A DNA stretch of 64,000 nucleotides. It comes from Oikopleura dioica. Taxonomy: Eukaryota; Chordata; Appendicularia; Copelata; Oikopleuridae. The notes under the pieces were generated by a model. The model saw nothing but the letters and a program-made list of their open reading frames with translations. It was not told the origin of the DNA and made no database searches. This document shows positions 30,960 to 42,608 of this stretch, piece after piece (within the stretch, counting starts at the first letter, position 1; each line of letters begins with the position of its first letter). Location: assembly GCA_907165135.1 (NCBI GenBank), contig OU015570.1, positions 1,612,001 through 1,676,000 on the forward strand, given 5' to 3'. Both the position numbers and the translations under genes were made by a program.

Positions 30960-33900
30960 TTATGATCTTGCTTGGAAAGGTACAGTCTTTTTCCGGGCGC
31001 GCCGCGGATATCTTTCGGCGAATGATGAGGCCGGTTCAGCGTCGGGTCGTTTCTTAACAACGGGGTTCTCGGGTTGATTTTGGCTGCAATAATCCGGGTC
31101 CAGGTGCTGTGGACGGTCCTTGTAGAGAATACAGTGATGTCGGTGTACCCAGCTGAGCTTTCCACTAATGTCCAGTCGAACTATAACGCCATTAGTGTCC
31201 ACCACTTCAAAGGGACCATTCCAAGCGCCCTTGCTCTCCTTCGTTTCCGCGGACATGGGTCTTTTTAGCAGAACTCTGTCGCCCTTGGTTATCGTTATTG
31301 GTTCAATTATAGATTTTCCCTTTTTTTAGCGACGAGGTCTGCTTCCGATTGAGCTAAATCGACGAGCTTGTGGACGCGGTTTAGGGTCGCGGCTATTTCA
31401 GTGGCGTACGTTTTTGGAGAATCCGCGGATGGGTTTTCGGCCATTTGTATTCCGTCGAACGAAGGTTTTCTTCCGTAGATAATTTCGAATGGCGAGACGC
31501 GCGTTGCCACATTTTTGCATTTATTCATAGTACTCACCACTGACGGTAGAACTAATTCCCAACACAGATTTCGTTCAAGGGCGATTCCATATAACGCATT
31601 TTTGAGAACACGGTGCGATCGTTCTAGGCATCCAGTACTTTCCGGGCGATAAGGAACATGTAAATTCTGCTTGACTCCAAGCAAATGACAAAGCTCACTC
31701 AGCATTTCATTTCGGAAATGTTTACCTTGGTCGCTGCTGATTATCTTCGGGAAATCGTACAATAGAATGTGACGCATAATTTGGCGAGCAGCGTCACTTG
31801 CTCGGCACCTTGCAGTCGGATAAACCGACAAGAAACGACTGTATCCATCCATAATGGTTAATGCGTATGATTTACCGGTTTTCGATCGCTCGAGTTGTAT
31901 AAAGTCGACATAAATGATTTCCCATGGTCGCTTGGCACGGTAAAGAGTCTGCATATCTGGTTTACCTTTCTGCATGTCCTGGCCTTTTCTTTTCAGGCAA
32001 ATGTCGCAACTTGAGACAAATCCGCGGATATCGTCCAATTGATCGGGCCACCACGACCATGATAGCAATTCCCTTGTTCGATCAACTCCGGTGTGCGCTT
32101 TGTGATGAGCAGCTTTTAAATAGTGAGGAATAAGGCTTTTAGGAAGCACAAGGCACTTCTTTTCCCCCCAGTTGATCGTCAAGGCTTTACTCTCCGGATG
32201 GATTTCCAATTTCTTCGACCAGCGTTTGTATGATTCTATGCCGTAAAGACTATCTGGGACTTGCCATTTTTCCGCGGGTGTTTTGTTTTCTACAAAGTTT
32301 TTTACTGTACCTATGAGTTTATCTTCTGATTGAGCATTTACAATTATCCGCAGCTCCAGGATAGGTACGTTTGCTCAGAACTCCTGTGGCAGCTGATTTT
32401 AAAGCATAAATTTCCGCGGCGACTTCTTTGTTTTCGAGGAGCATTTTCTGTGGTAAACTTCCTCCCCCGCACCATGACGGGATATAAATTATGAGGTCGC
32501 TCTCTCCAGCCGGATTGTAGAATTTTCCTGCCAGTTCGTCGCTTGGTTTTCGTTTTTCGCACAAACTTTGTGCCACGGTCGAGACAATATGTCTGCCAGA
32601 CAATTGTCTTGTCCTTTAATGTACTGAATTGTAAATCGAAACTTACTGAGTCGATCTTGCCATCTTTGGAGCTTGTCGTTTGCCATTATTTTCTTGTCCA
32701 AGGCGCATAAAGCTTTGTGATCGGTGAGGAAGAATGGCTTTCCCTCCAAATAATATGAAAATTTCTCGATTGTCATCAATAGTGCGAAAGCTTCTCGTTC
32801 CGTCGTTGACCATTTCGATTCTGTTGACGACAGTGTTTTCGAATAAACGGCGATCAGTTTTTGTTTGTTGCCGAATTTCTGCATAATGGCTCCTCCAATA
32901 GCCACTTTGGATGCATCGCAAACAACCACAAATGGTCGAGAAAAATCAGGAGACTAAATACCTTATTACTTGCCAAGATCCTTTTTGCGTTATCGAAGCT
33001 CGCTTGAGCGTCGTCATTCCACTGAAATGGTTTATTTTGCCTGTTCAGCACAGACATTTCTTTGACGATTGAGCTGAATGAGTTGATGGCCACTCGGTCA
33101 CCAACGTTGCATGAGATCCAGCTTTTCCACCAACCAAGGGTTCCGAGGACTGACATTAATTCCTTTCTGTTCCGCGGTGGCTGCAATTCCTTTATTGCTT
33201 TCATGTTTTCTTCTGGGATGCTTATCCCTTCCGCGGAAATTTGTCGGCCCATGAATTTTGTTGATCGCCGGCCGAAATTGCACTTTTTTCCCCCCAGCTT
33301 GACGCCGAATTTTTCACAGGCATCCAAAACCTGCTCCAAGACCTGAAGATGCGTTTCTTCGTCACGGCTATGTAGCAATATATCATCCACATAGCTTTTG
33401 AAGTTGTTTTGTAGCTTTACCGTCCGTAGCATTTTTGCGACACATTTGCAAAATGCGTCACCGCTGTGTCTCATTCCGAACGGCATTCTGATGTACTGAT
33501 ACAGCTTGTCCTTATAATAAAAATTCGTTTTATGTCGGTCGTCTGGGTGGATTTCCATGTTCCAATATGCCGCGTTTATATCAATGTCAGAGAAGATGTG
33601 GTTTCCAGTCGCAATGTCCGCAAACAAACAATCTATATTTGGCACGTTCCAGATGTCCGTCTCCTCTGTGAGGCACTGGTTAAGCCCGGACTTGAAATCG
33701 GAGCATACTCTTATATCGTCGTCTTTTTTAGGGACAATGACTAGCGGACTGTAAAAACCCTTTCCATCGGGGCACTCCTCGATTATCTTCCCATTGAGCA
33801 TCGTTTCCATCTTACCATCTTTTTTCGGTTGCAGATGTTTGGCTATTGGCCGCGGTCGAGCGCTTTTCGTTAATCCAGGGATTGTCGGGATCCTCACTTG

Positions 33901-34461
33901 CTCCGAAAACAGGCCTACTTTATCGTTTGGCCCTTTGAAAACTTTTTGCTTTCGGAAGAGGACATTGATGAATCGTTCAAAATTTTCACCTTTGAAAATT
34001 GTGTTATCGAGTTTTAGTTCTTTCGTTTTCTCCAGTAGTTCCACCTTTTGCTGCGTCGTTAATTTGCTGGCTTCCATCCTAAACAGCGCGTTGACTTCTG
34101 ACCAAGGGAATAGGACCCTTCGGCCAGAGTGAATCATTATTTCCATTCCATAACCGGCGATTTTGAAGTTTCCGTGCTCGCTGCTTGAGTGTCCTATGAT
34201 AAAATCTTTGCCGAGGATTGCCGGCAAACCTTCTCTCACGATGTAAAAGCATACACCGCGGAATTTGTAATTTGATTGGTGAGCTTTCACTACTGTGGAT
34301 ATCCTACCAATTGATTTTATTCTTCCACATCCGCGGAATTCCATTGAAGTTGGCTCGATAAACTTGTGAAGTGACGATGGAAGGAGATGCATTGGCAAAA
34401 TACATTTGTCAGATCCGCTGTCGACCAATGCAGTGACTTTTAGTGTAAATCCATTCATCAT
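30960..34461 (-). pseudogene. pol: Pol of element 2 (PR-RT-RNH-IN), frameshifted
   Basis: First segment 34461-32854: protease ALVDSGSDKCIL, RT with VPKKDDDIRVC, YVDDILLHSRD and FMGR. RNase H in the segment 32929-32489 (VVCDASKVAIGG, FLTDHKALCAL). A third piece is 32603-32319. Integrase 32209-31307 has H-x-x-x-H...C-x2-C (HHKAHTG, CDICLKRK) and the DDE residues in YVDFI, SSDQGKHF and CLERSHRVLKN; its tail is 31256-30960. Frame changes fall near 32935, 32560 and 31322 (a T run). The pol frame is also open upstream to about 34564, overlapping gag by 18 nt in the -1 frame, suggesting a gag-pol frameshift. Confidence 0.88.
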
Positions 34462-34547
34462 AAGTGTAATTTTTGTGTTGAAGAAAGAATAAGTGATATT
34501 TGTGCTGCACGATAAGCATGCTGATAATTCGCACTCATTACCAGCAT

Positions 34548-35582
34548 TTATAGAAAAACCGACGCTTCATTTTCCTCTGGTAAACGTTCTTCTTCATTTG
34601 CTTGAGCAACGAAAGTGTTAGTCTTCTTACCGCGGTCTTCTTGTCGTTTAGGTTTCTCGTGGCGAAATCTACAGTTTTTGACTCTGCAGTTCCCAGCGGC
34701 AAAATACTTGCATATTGGCATTTTTGACTTTGGTTTCTGGCTCTGGCGTGCGAAAAATACTGATCCGCCCTGATTGGTTGTTTGAGAAATCAGGAATTCG
34801 ACTTTTGTCGCGATTGTTTGAGCATCTGAGATTTGAGCCCATTCATTGGCCATATGTGCGTGCACCGAAGGTTTCGTGACTTTCAATCGCCCCGCGATAA
34901 TGCTCGCAGAAACGAATTCGAATATGTCATCCGCGGTTGGAGCATTACTATCGTCGTTTTCTTGTGTGCCCGGGTTCTTTTTCATTTTGGTTCGGCGGAT
35001 TTGAGCGCAAATAGCGGCTTTAGCCGGCTCCATACGATCTTCTATGTCCTGCGCGTACTTTTTCCACGGTGAATTTTCGTCGAATTGCGTTTCCATTACT
35101 CTTGTTAAGAGTTGCAGCGCTGATAATCCCGAATCGTATGTTAAATTTTACCACTCGCGCAGCTCAATCCAAGTTTTCGTCGATTTTGTTGCGTTTTTAA
35201 GCCGCGAGTAAATTGAAGGGCTGAAGCGCAGCTTAACCTTTGACGCGAAGATTTCGTGCAATTTTGGGTCATCGGCGATATAAATTTCGTAAATTTGTGT
35301 TACTTTGGAAGTGAACACCGATGTTTCATCGAAATCTCGCCCGCTGTATGTTAATTCGTTCAGGGCGTTTTCCGCGGATTTGATCGCACTTGCTTGCTCT
35401 CTGGTTAACTCGTTACCTTCCACTTTGATCCCGTCGATTGCGATGTCCAGCTTTGCCTTGAGTTTCTTCTGTAATTCTTTTTTCTCTTTTGTGGCTGCTG
35501 AATTTGGCGAATTGAGCGCCGTTATTTCTTCATCTAGCTCAGCAATCGTTTCTCGGATCCATTTGAGAGTTTCGAGCGACAT
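34548..35582 (-). pseudogene. gag: Gag of element 2 with CCCH finger, one in-frame stop
   Basis: Reads from ATG 35582 (MSLETLKWIRETIAEL) to a TAA at 35148-35150, then continues in the same frame through a capsid-like helical region to TAA 34548. The C-terminal part has a CCCH finger (CKYFAAGNCRVKNCRFRH, C-x7-C-x4-C-x3-H) like element 1. The internal TAA may be a mutation or an error given the single-base LTR divergence. Gag ends 18 nt inside an open -1 pol frame. Confidence 0.8.
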
Positions 35583-35858
35583 GGCGAAAAGCAGTTAGGT
35601 GACTCTTTTGAATGGCGTTACCTTATTGGTGCACTCAGATTTCAATTTCGATAGGTTTCGAAATTGCTGAGTGACCTCCGTGGAGGGTTTGATTCCCGCT
35701 CAGGATTAATCCACGTGATTGGCTGTAACCACAACTTGCGTTTTCCTCTCGGCGAATTGGTCCACCAAGATGATTTTCTTCCCAAATTAGCTTCTCTAGA
35801 TGGCTGGCTAGGAATGGGTGTTGTAGGACCGTGGGGTCGATTTTTCCTGGTACCAGTA

Positions 35859-36052
35859 TGTTGTGGTAACGATTTGCCTTGCAAAAGAATCGGAGAGCAA
35901 TTATCCGCGGTTTTTTATAAAAGCGTATATTAGGCTAATTTTCAAGTTAAAGAGTGAACAGAAAACGAGGCTTGCGCCGGCGAAAGTTATGAACAGCAGG
36001 TGCACGAGGCGAATCTCCAAATAAGGGAATCGGCAGATTCGCGATCACAACA
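35859..36052 (-). repeat. 5' LTR of element 2
   Basis: 194 bp, almost identical to 30640-30833. AACC target duplication follows at 36053-36056. Confidence 0.92.
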
Positions 36053-36056
36053 AACC

Positions 36057-36153
36057 TGTTTCTGAAAACACCATCTAAAAATAAATCAACTTTTATAAAA
36101 CAACTCTAGAGACTCATCATTTAGCAGACACATCTATTCAGCAGGTTACAACA
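36057..36153 (+). repeat. 5' LTR of element 3, second part
   Basis: 97 bp completing the 207-bp LTR; matches 47691-47787. Contains TTTATAAAAC. Confidence 0.9.
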
Positions 36154-36157
36154 CAAA

Positions 36158-36176
36158 TGGTGTCAGAAGTGGGATA
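36158..36176 (+). promoter_or_regulatory. Primer-binding site, element 3
   Basis: TGGTGTCAGAAGTGGGATA lies four bases after the LTR. Primer tRNA not identified. Confidence 0.6.
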
Positions 36177-36214
36177 AGATATTTTCCCAGCGCCAAACCT
36201 TAGAGAATACCCAC

Positions 36215-36223
36215 AAGTGAGTA
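36215..36223 (+). promoter_or_regulatory. 5' splice donor in leader, element 3
   Basis: AAGTGAGTA is a strong donor consensus between the primer site and the gag ATG at 36229. It is the likely donor for spliced env and ORF4 messages. Confidence 0.5.
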
Positions 36224-36228
36224 CAGAG

Positions 36229-38451
36229 ATGAGATTTTTCTACTCATTAACAGATTTAGATACAGTCCTAGTCGACGCTCTTGCGATTCTAGAGAATCTT
36301 GCAGAGCTTGACCCAAAGACAAAATATGAATTTTTTAGGAGTAAGTATGAAGATAAAAAAGGACTCACAAAAGTGCCTCTGCGCTTCCCAACATCCAATT
36401 TTCAGTCAATAGTTAATTTTTACTCGTTAGATATTTCTAGACTAGTTGTAGCACCTAAGGATAAAGCACCTAAAGACAGATGCTATTTATTTCATTCTCC
36501 AAGTACTCTAACTGATGTAACAAAATTGATTGATGACCTTAGTTAATTAGATAAAAAAATACTAGAAGGACTACAAACTCAGAACTTAGGAGACAAGCTT
36601 GTTATCCTTGAGAGGAGTATAGAGGACTTCATTAAGAGAGTAGAGGAAAACATTGATGAACAAAAGCAAAAGTTATTTGTCTCTGGCTCGGCGATGAAAG
36701 TCTAAGATGTCATTAATGAGTTTGAAGAACGTGAGCGTCTGGTTTTCAATGAAGCGTATGAAAAGGCGGCTAAAGAGTTCTCGAAGAAAACGATCATTAT
36801 GGAGAAACAAGTAAGAGATCTAAAAGACACCATCGATGAGCAAGAGAATGAAATTGCGGACCTTCGTTATAATGCCGGGCTTAATGAGCAGAAGATAAGA
36901 CGTCTTACCAACGAACTTGATGCTTTGAGGCACAAAGCAACGACATTTGAGCGACTTCACAAGGAAAAGTCAAAAAGAAGCCTCTAACCCAAGAAGATAC
37001 TCAACAACATCTTTCCTCGGACAAACCAGGTCGCACCATTAATTCTTGATGAGCCGGTACCACATCAAAAGAAAGATGCTCTCCAGCCGTCTCCGGCGGT
37101 AGTAAACCTTGAAACATCAGGAGATAAAGCTAATAACACGAAGCCACCTGCAGACCGTAAAAATACCAAAGACGATACGGCGGCACCTGGTCATAAACTT
37201 GAGAATGTTGACGGACATAGGGGCAACGGCCAAGCAATGAACTCAGGTCGTAAAGAGACTCGAAAGGAAGAGACAGAAAAACTAGAAGAAGACAATTCGG
37301 TTGCTAAGACCGAGAGAATGAGCCAAGAGCAGATAGAAAGACTGCAGCATCAAGTGGAGCGAATGACGCTTCTCTTTGAACTGCAACAACAGCAGCGAGA
37401 CCAGGAACTGAACAGGGAGCGAAATCGTCCAAATGAACGAGCGCGACTGCGAGCTGAAGAACCTCGATATGAAGTTGGAAGGGATCAAGGGCTGAAGGCG
37501 ACCGTCAAGGCGCCAGTTTGGGCTAAGTCTTCTGATGCGAGCCAAAAAGCAAGTCATCTCAATGACTTTATAGATTCGTTGATACTCTTTCGTGAACTCT
37601 CTTTGCTCTCAGACGCGTCACTGATCTACAGTTCGCTCGAAAACTCGGGTCGAATGGACATTTTGCGTGAATTGACAAATGAGCAGAAACGAAGTCTCCC
37701 GGAATTCATTGATCATTTGCGACGGGCTCATGGAGGATCTTCACTTTCTCATAGAGCAAGTCTTAGCTCTCTAAGACAAGGACCCACTGAATCACCACTA
37801 AGCTTTTTCATGAGAGTGATTCGAGAGTTCTATCTCTCGCGAAAGGTGCTCCCACCATCTCCGTCAGCAATCACTGAGAGAGATAGACAAGAGGACATTC
37901 TGTACCTCTTTACAAATGGGCTTAAGAATCAAGCGGTGGCACAACATGTCAAACTTCATGAGAAGACAAGACCATTTGCAGATATTGGAAATCTGGCAAA
38001 TGAGGCCGAGGAGGCAATGCAACCGTTGAAAACGCAAATGAGTGTTGTGCGAACATCTAACAGAAGATATGACAACAACGACCGACGAGATGGGAGCCGG
38101 AGACAGAGATCGCTGAAAGATATTGAATGCCATCGATGTGGTTTTAAAGGTCACATTGCCCGAATGTGTACGGCAAATCAGAAAACGGTAGGTCGTCATG
38201 AGCGTCGTAAAGAGAGAGGGCGTAAAGGCACACCCTTTCCGAGAGGTAATAAAAGAGGGCGATCTCAATCACGGTCCTCAGACCGCTCAAGAAGCAGCAG
38301 TCACACACGCTCAAGAAGCAGAGATTCCTCAAGGCGAAATTCAAGAGATTCTTCGAGAGGCAGATCAAATTCAAGATAATCACGTCACAGATCAAACCCC
38401 AGCTCGAGACAATCTTCTCGAAACTCAAGTAGAGAAGGGAGACGTTATTAA
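36229..38451 (+). pseudogene. gag: Gag of element 3, CCHC knuckle and RS-rich tail
   Basis: One frame carries all Gag-like sequence from ATG 36229, but TAA codons interrupt it at 36544, 36703, 36985 and 38377. Segments: an N-terminal domain to 36543; coiled coil (EKQVRDLKDTIDEQENE, 36799-36986); capsid-like helices about 37480-38000; zinc knuckle CHRCGFKGHIARMC (C-x2-C-x4-H-x4-C) at about 38127-38168; then an Arg/Ser-dipeptide tail (38240-38376 and beyond) like that of SR splicing factors. Every interrupting stop is TAA. Non-functional as read. Confidence 0.8.
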
Positions 38452-38537
38452 CCGTGCTTATTAATAAGATAACAAAAAAACCGCATCCTTTCCTGTAAAT
38501 TTTAACAATTAATACAACTAACCAAAACCTTAAAATT

Positions 38538-41500
38538 ATGACCCTCACAGATGTTCCTGCCTTCATGGCGGAAGCCTACTGTCTTGACAGCAGTGGCAAC
38601 CACCTGGGAGGCATGGTTTATTCAGAAGTCTTGCTTGATACGGGTGCAATGCTTGGAGCTATTGACTCACGGCACCCTTTTGCAGAATATGGCGTACGAC
38701 ATAATAGAACAATTGACATTTCGGCGTTCACAGATAAACTTACATCACAAGAAGAAATCATAACGGTAGACATTAAAATCGTGGATGGTAGAACCAAAGA
38801 CGCACTTGTATCATCAGTGACACTTTTGGTATTAGATAACCTTGCTAGAGAAATAATTCTTCCATACTCAGTTATTTCAAATTTCGATCTAAAATTTGGT
38901 CCCAGATGGTGTTATCTCTATAACAAAATTTCGGAAAAGAGTCATGCTCTGAGGCTGCTCACAGCTGACACTGTGGAAATCTCGACACAGATTTGTTTAG
39001 AACCACAAGCGCAGCAAGAGCTGGATAACACTGGTATTCCAATTGAAACCGATGGCAGAGTTCAAATGGCATTTCTCGGAAAATATGAAGAAAGAACGGA
39101 CCTCCCAGTAATCTCTCATGGAGAGAAATCGATGATCATCAATGACTCAACGGAAGTGCTAAAAATACCGGCAGGGACAAAGCTCTGCCTAATACGACCA
39201 ACGTTGCAAGAGGAACGCTTGCTTGAAGACGTTGAAGAATTTCGAAATAGACCACACCTACGTAAATATCAAAACCTTGATCCAAAGGATGTTAAAGTAA
39301 AACTAGACCATCTCAATGGCCGGCTTAAATGCATTACTGAAGAATTCGTAGAAGAATTCCATTATATATTTGCTAGAAATGACAAAGACATTGGTCCAGG
39401 ATTCCGTTTAGGATATCCCTATAAAATAAACAAAACTACTTCGCAGCCTCAACCGAGGAAGTACATTCCAGTCGCCCAGAAATACGAAGATTTTCTCCAA
39501 AATCACATTAATTCACTTGAAGATCAACGAGTAGTTGAACAGATACCCAATTTGGATGTCATCACGGCGTCTTGGGTCATAGTTCCAAAGGGCAATGATA
39601 AATTACGACCTTGTTTGGACCTCCGTCCACTAAATAATATAACCATTGCGGATAAAAATTTTCCCCTACCACCACTGCAGAGCATTCTACAGGAGCTCTC
39701 GGGACACAGGTATAACAGTTCATTAGACCTTTCATCGGCCTTTCATCAGTTCGTTTTGCACCCAGATGACAGGCATCACTACATTTCTGTCGCCTCAGCG
39801 ACAAGCCTACCAGTATCGTCGAATTCCGTTTGACGGTAGGCTTATCACCTCGTTGTTACAATCACTCATCACGATTGTGCTGGCGGAAAACGAGAAAAAC
39901 ATATGCTGCTATGTAGATGACATATCAATTTATGCCGACACAGCTGAAGAGCACAACGACGTCCTCAGACGGTTCTTTAACAAGCTTGGTGATGCCAATC
40001 TTGTCCTTAACCCATCAAAGACAATTCTTCTCAAAGAAAAACTAGAAATATTTGGCTACACGGTGGATCGAAACGGCTACAAGCCGTCAAAGGCAAGAAT
40101 TGACAAACTTTTGACACTCTCCATACCGGAATCGTCCACTGCAATGCGCAAGGCGATCGCGACGTTTGCATATTTTCGCCCAACTTTCATGAAATTTGCG
40201 GAAATGGCGCGACAACTGTTTGAATGGGCGCAACCTGGTTCAAAATATAATCCGAAATCGAAAGAGGCAAAAGAAGCGTGGGATGCACTCCTCAGATGCA
40301 CAGCGAACAGCGTTTTGCTTACAAAACCAGATCTCAATCAGCGTTTCACCCTTCGATCGGATGCCTCAACTTATGCTTATGGAAGCGTTCTGTCTCAACA
40401 GATTGATGGACAAGAAAGGATTATTGCTGTGGACAGTCGTCAATTCACAAAAGGTCAAAGGTCCTGGTCGATTCCGACGAAAGAGTTGTGGTCAGCGTTC
40501 TCAGCCGTTCGCTTTAACGCTAACCTGCTCACAGGGAGACGATTTACTTTGATAACGGACAATCAGTCCGTAGTTCATGTTATACGAGGAGCAAGGAACC
40601 TGGAAATAACAACTTCAAACCCAATTGCTAGATCAATCATATACTTAAATATGTTTGAAATAGATGTTAAGTGGTCTAAGGGAACTGATGCAGATTTTCA
40701 CCTTACTGACTTGCTCTCAAGAAATAAGATTCATCTTAACTCCCCAGTTAGATTAGGAACTAAGTCAAAAGAGCCAATTCTACAAGTAAAAGATATCTAT
40801 GATACCTGGATTAGTGTAGACCCCCAAGATAAAGAAAAGGTGACAGATGTGGCAAGGAGGGACTACCGACAAGAATCATCAACCAGTACTGTAATAACAA
40901 CAATGAACGTGACTATTCCGGAGGCTCAGATTAAAGTAGCAGAGCTACAAAAGAAAATCAAGAAATCACAGCATGATTGCAAGAAAACACAAAAACGGAT
41001 AAGGAAGCTTTTGAATAATGAAAAGGTGCCTGGGTTTAAGACAAAGATGGACCCGGAGATTGGACGCAATATCTTATTCAAAGGAGATCAAATTGTTGTG
41101 CCAAATCACGAAGTTTGTAGCCTGATTGCACAATTACATAATCATACAACAAACAGGGCCATTTTACAACAGATGGAATTGCTCAATCTGTGGTTTGAGA
41201 ACATGACGCGTACTATCACCGAGTTTGGACTTTCCTGTGAAATCTGCACCCGTCGGAAAGCGGTGGCTCGTCATCCAGTTAAAATTGGTCAAACGATAAA
41301 CCTGGTAACTGAACCTTTCCAGCGTTGCCACTTGGACAATCTTGTTTGCAAACCCTACTACATCATGGTCGTGAGAGATCATTTCTCTGGGTACACTGAC
41401 ATGGCCGCCCTACATTCTGAAAAACTTGGAGACACATTGGAGACAGTGACTAAATTAATGCTCAGAATGTCGCTACCGAAGGAAGTGGTTTGTGATAATG

Positions 41501-42345
41501 CAAAAACGTTCAAAAGTGAACAATTCGTGGATATGATGACCAACTTGGGGATTGCTCTGACATACATAAGTCCGAAAAACTCAAGAAGCAATGGGAAAGT
41601 CGAACGGATAAATCGGACTATCGGCGAAAGACTTGCGACTCTGACAGGGAATAATACGTTACCGTTACTCATGACGCTATCAGAACTGGACACGATATGT
41701 GCTCTTATCGCGTTTGAGGTTAATCATACGAAGTCAAGGACGAGCAAGTTCGCACCAATTACAATCATTACAGGACAACTGCCAAACTTCGGAATTCGTC
41801 TGCCGCGGAAGGCATTTCATGCCTCTCAAGAGGCGTACATGAAGTGGCTAACAGCTCAACTTTCGCGGATCCGACAGACTCTAATAAAAGACTTAGATGA
41901 AGCAATCAATGAGGAGGCTGAAACTCTACGGATTCGACTAAAAGAAAATGACCGAGTCCGGATTAAAACTGATCCCAAGCCTGGTATACCAAAACGAGCA
42001 AGGGAGCGATGGTCAAGTGAGACTTATAGGATTGTGAGACTTCATCCAGAACAAAATTCACTCACGATACAGAAGGAAAACGACACGGGTGATAAACGGT
42101 TGCGGGCACCAAGATCGACCGTGGCAATCGACAGAGTAAGAAGAATAACTGACGAAAATGAATTGCGAGAGGAGAAGTCGCGTGATGAAATAACAGAAGT
42201 AAATGAAGACGAAACAGCCGAAGTGAAGAAAAAGGGGGCCCCAAGGAAAAGAGTGACATTCAAAGACATCGATGAGAGAGCAAAGGCTCCGGTGAGGTAT
42301 AATTTGAGAAGCAAAAGCCGGTCTGATCAGCCGACTAAGAAATAA
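38538..42345 (+). pseudogene. pol: Pol of element 3 (PR-RT-RNH-IN), one frameshift
   Basis: First ORF 38538-39833: protease EVLLDTGAMLGA at about residue 33, RT start (KLRPCLDLRPLNNITI). After a single frame change between 39780 and 39800 the second ORF reaches 42345: RT YVDDISIY (39912), RNase H LRSDASTYAYG (40357) and ITDNQSVV, integrase H-x3-H...C-x2-C (HNHTTNR, CEICTRRK; 41138-41250), then D (HLDNLVC, 41338), D (VCDNAKTF, 41491) and E (GKVERINRT, 41605). The C-terminus is charged, ending RYNLRSKSRS. Pol has its own ATG and its frame is closed just upstream, unlike elements 1 and 2. Confidence 0.9.
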
Positions 42346-42608
42346 CTTTGACGAAAGTTCATACCACCGTAAAAGACACCGGCTTGTAAACATAAAAGAA
42401 AAACGCACTTCAAAGTAACTCATTACATAAAATTAATTTTAATTACAACCTGTCGTAAAAATGAGATCAAAGACCTTGATGTAAAAATAACTCTGATGGT
42501 TATGGTCTTGGTCAAAGCATACACATACCGCCTGTTACCGGTACCACGCCCATCATTAAAACTTATCATATAAAGATCTCTTCAAACAAACTAAGCTCAC
42601 TTCCACTC

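Larger units (their letters stand above)
30640..36052 (-). mobile_element. LTR retrotransposon 2 nested in LTR of element 3
   Basis: 5,413 bp, minus orientation. LTRs of 194 bp (30640-30833 and 35859-36052; TGTTGTGG...CACAACA) differ at a single base, so insertion is very recent. Target duplication AACC. Primer site (TGGTACCAGGAAAAATC on the minus strand) adjoins 35858; purine tract CTGGGGGGA adjoins 30834. Gag, protease, RT, RNase H and integrase are present. One in-frame stop in gag and three frameshifts in pol contrast with the near-identical LTRs. Confidence 0.92.
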
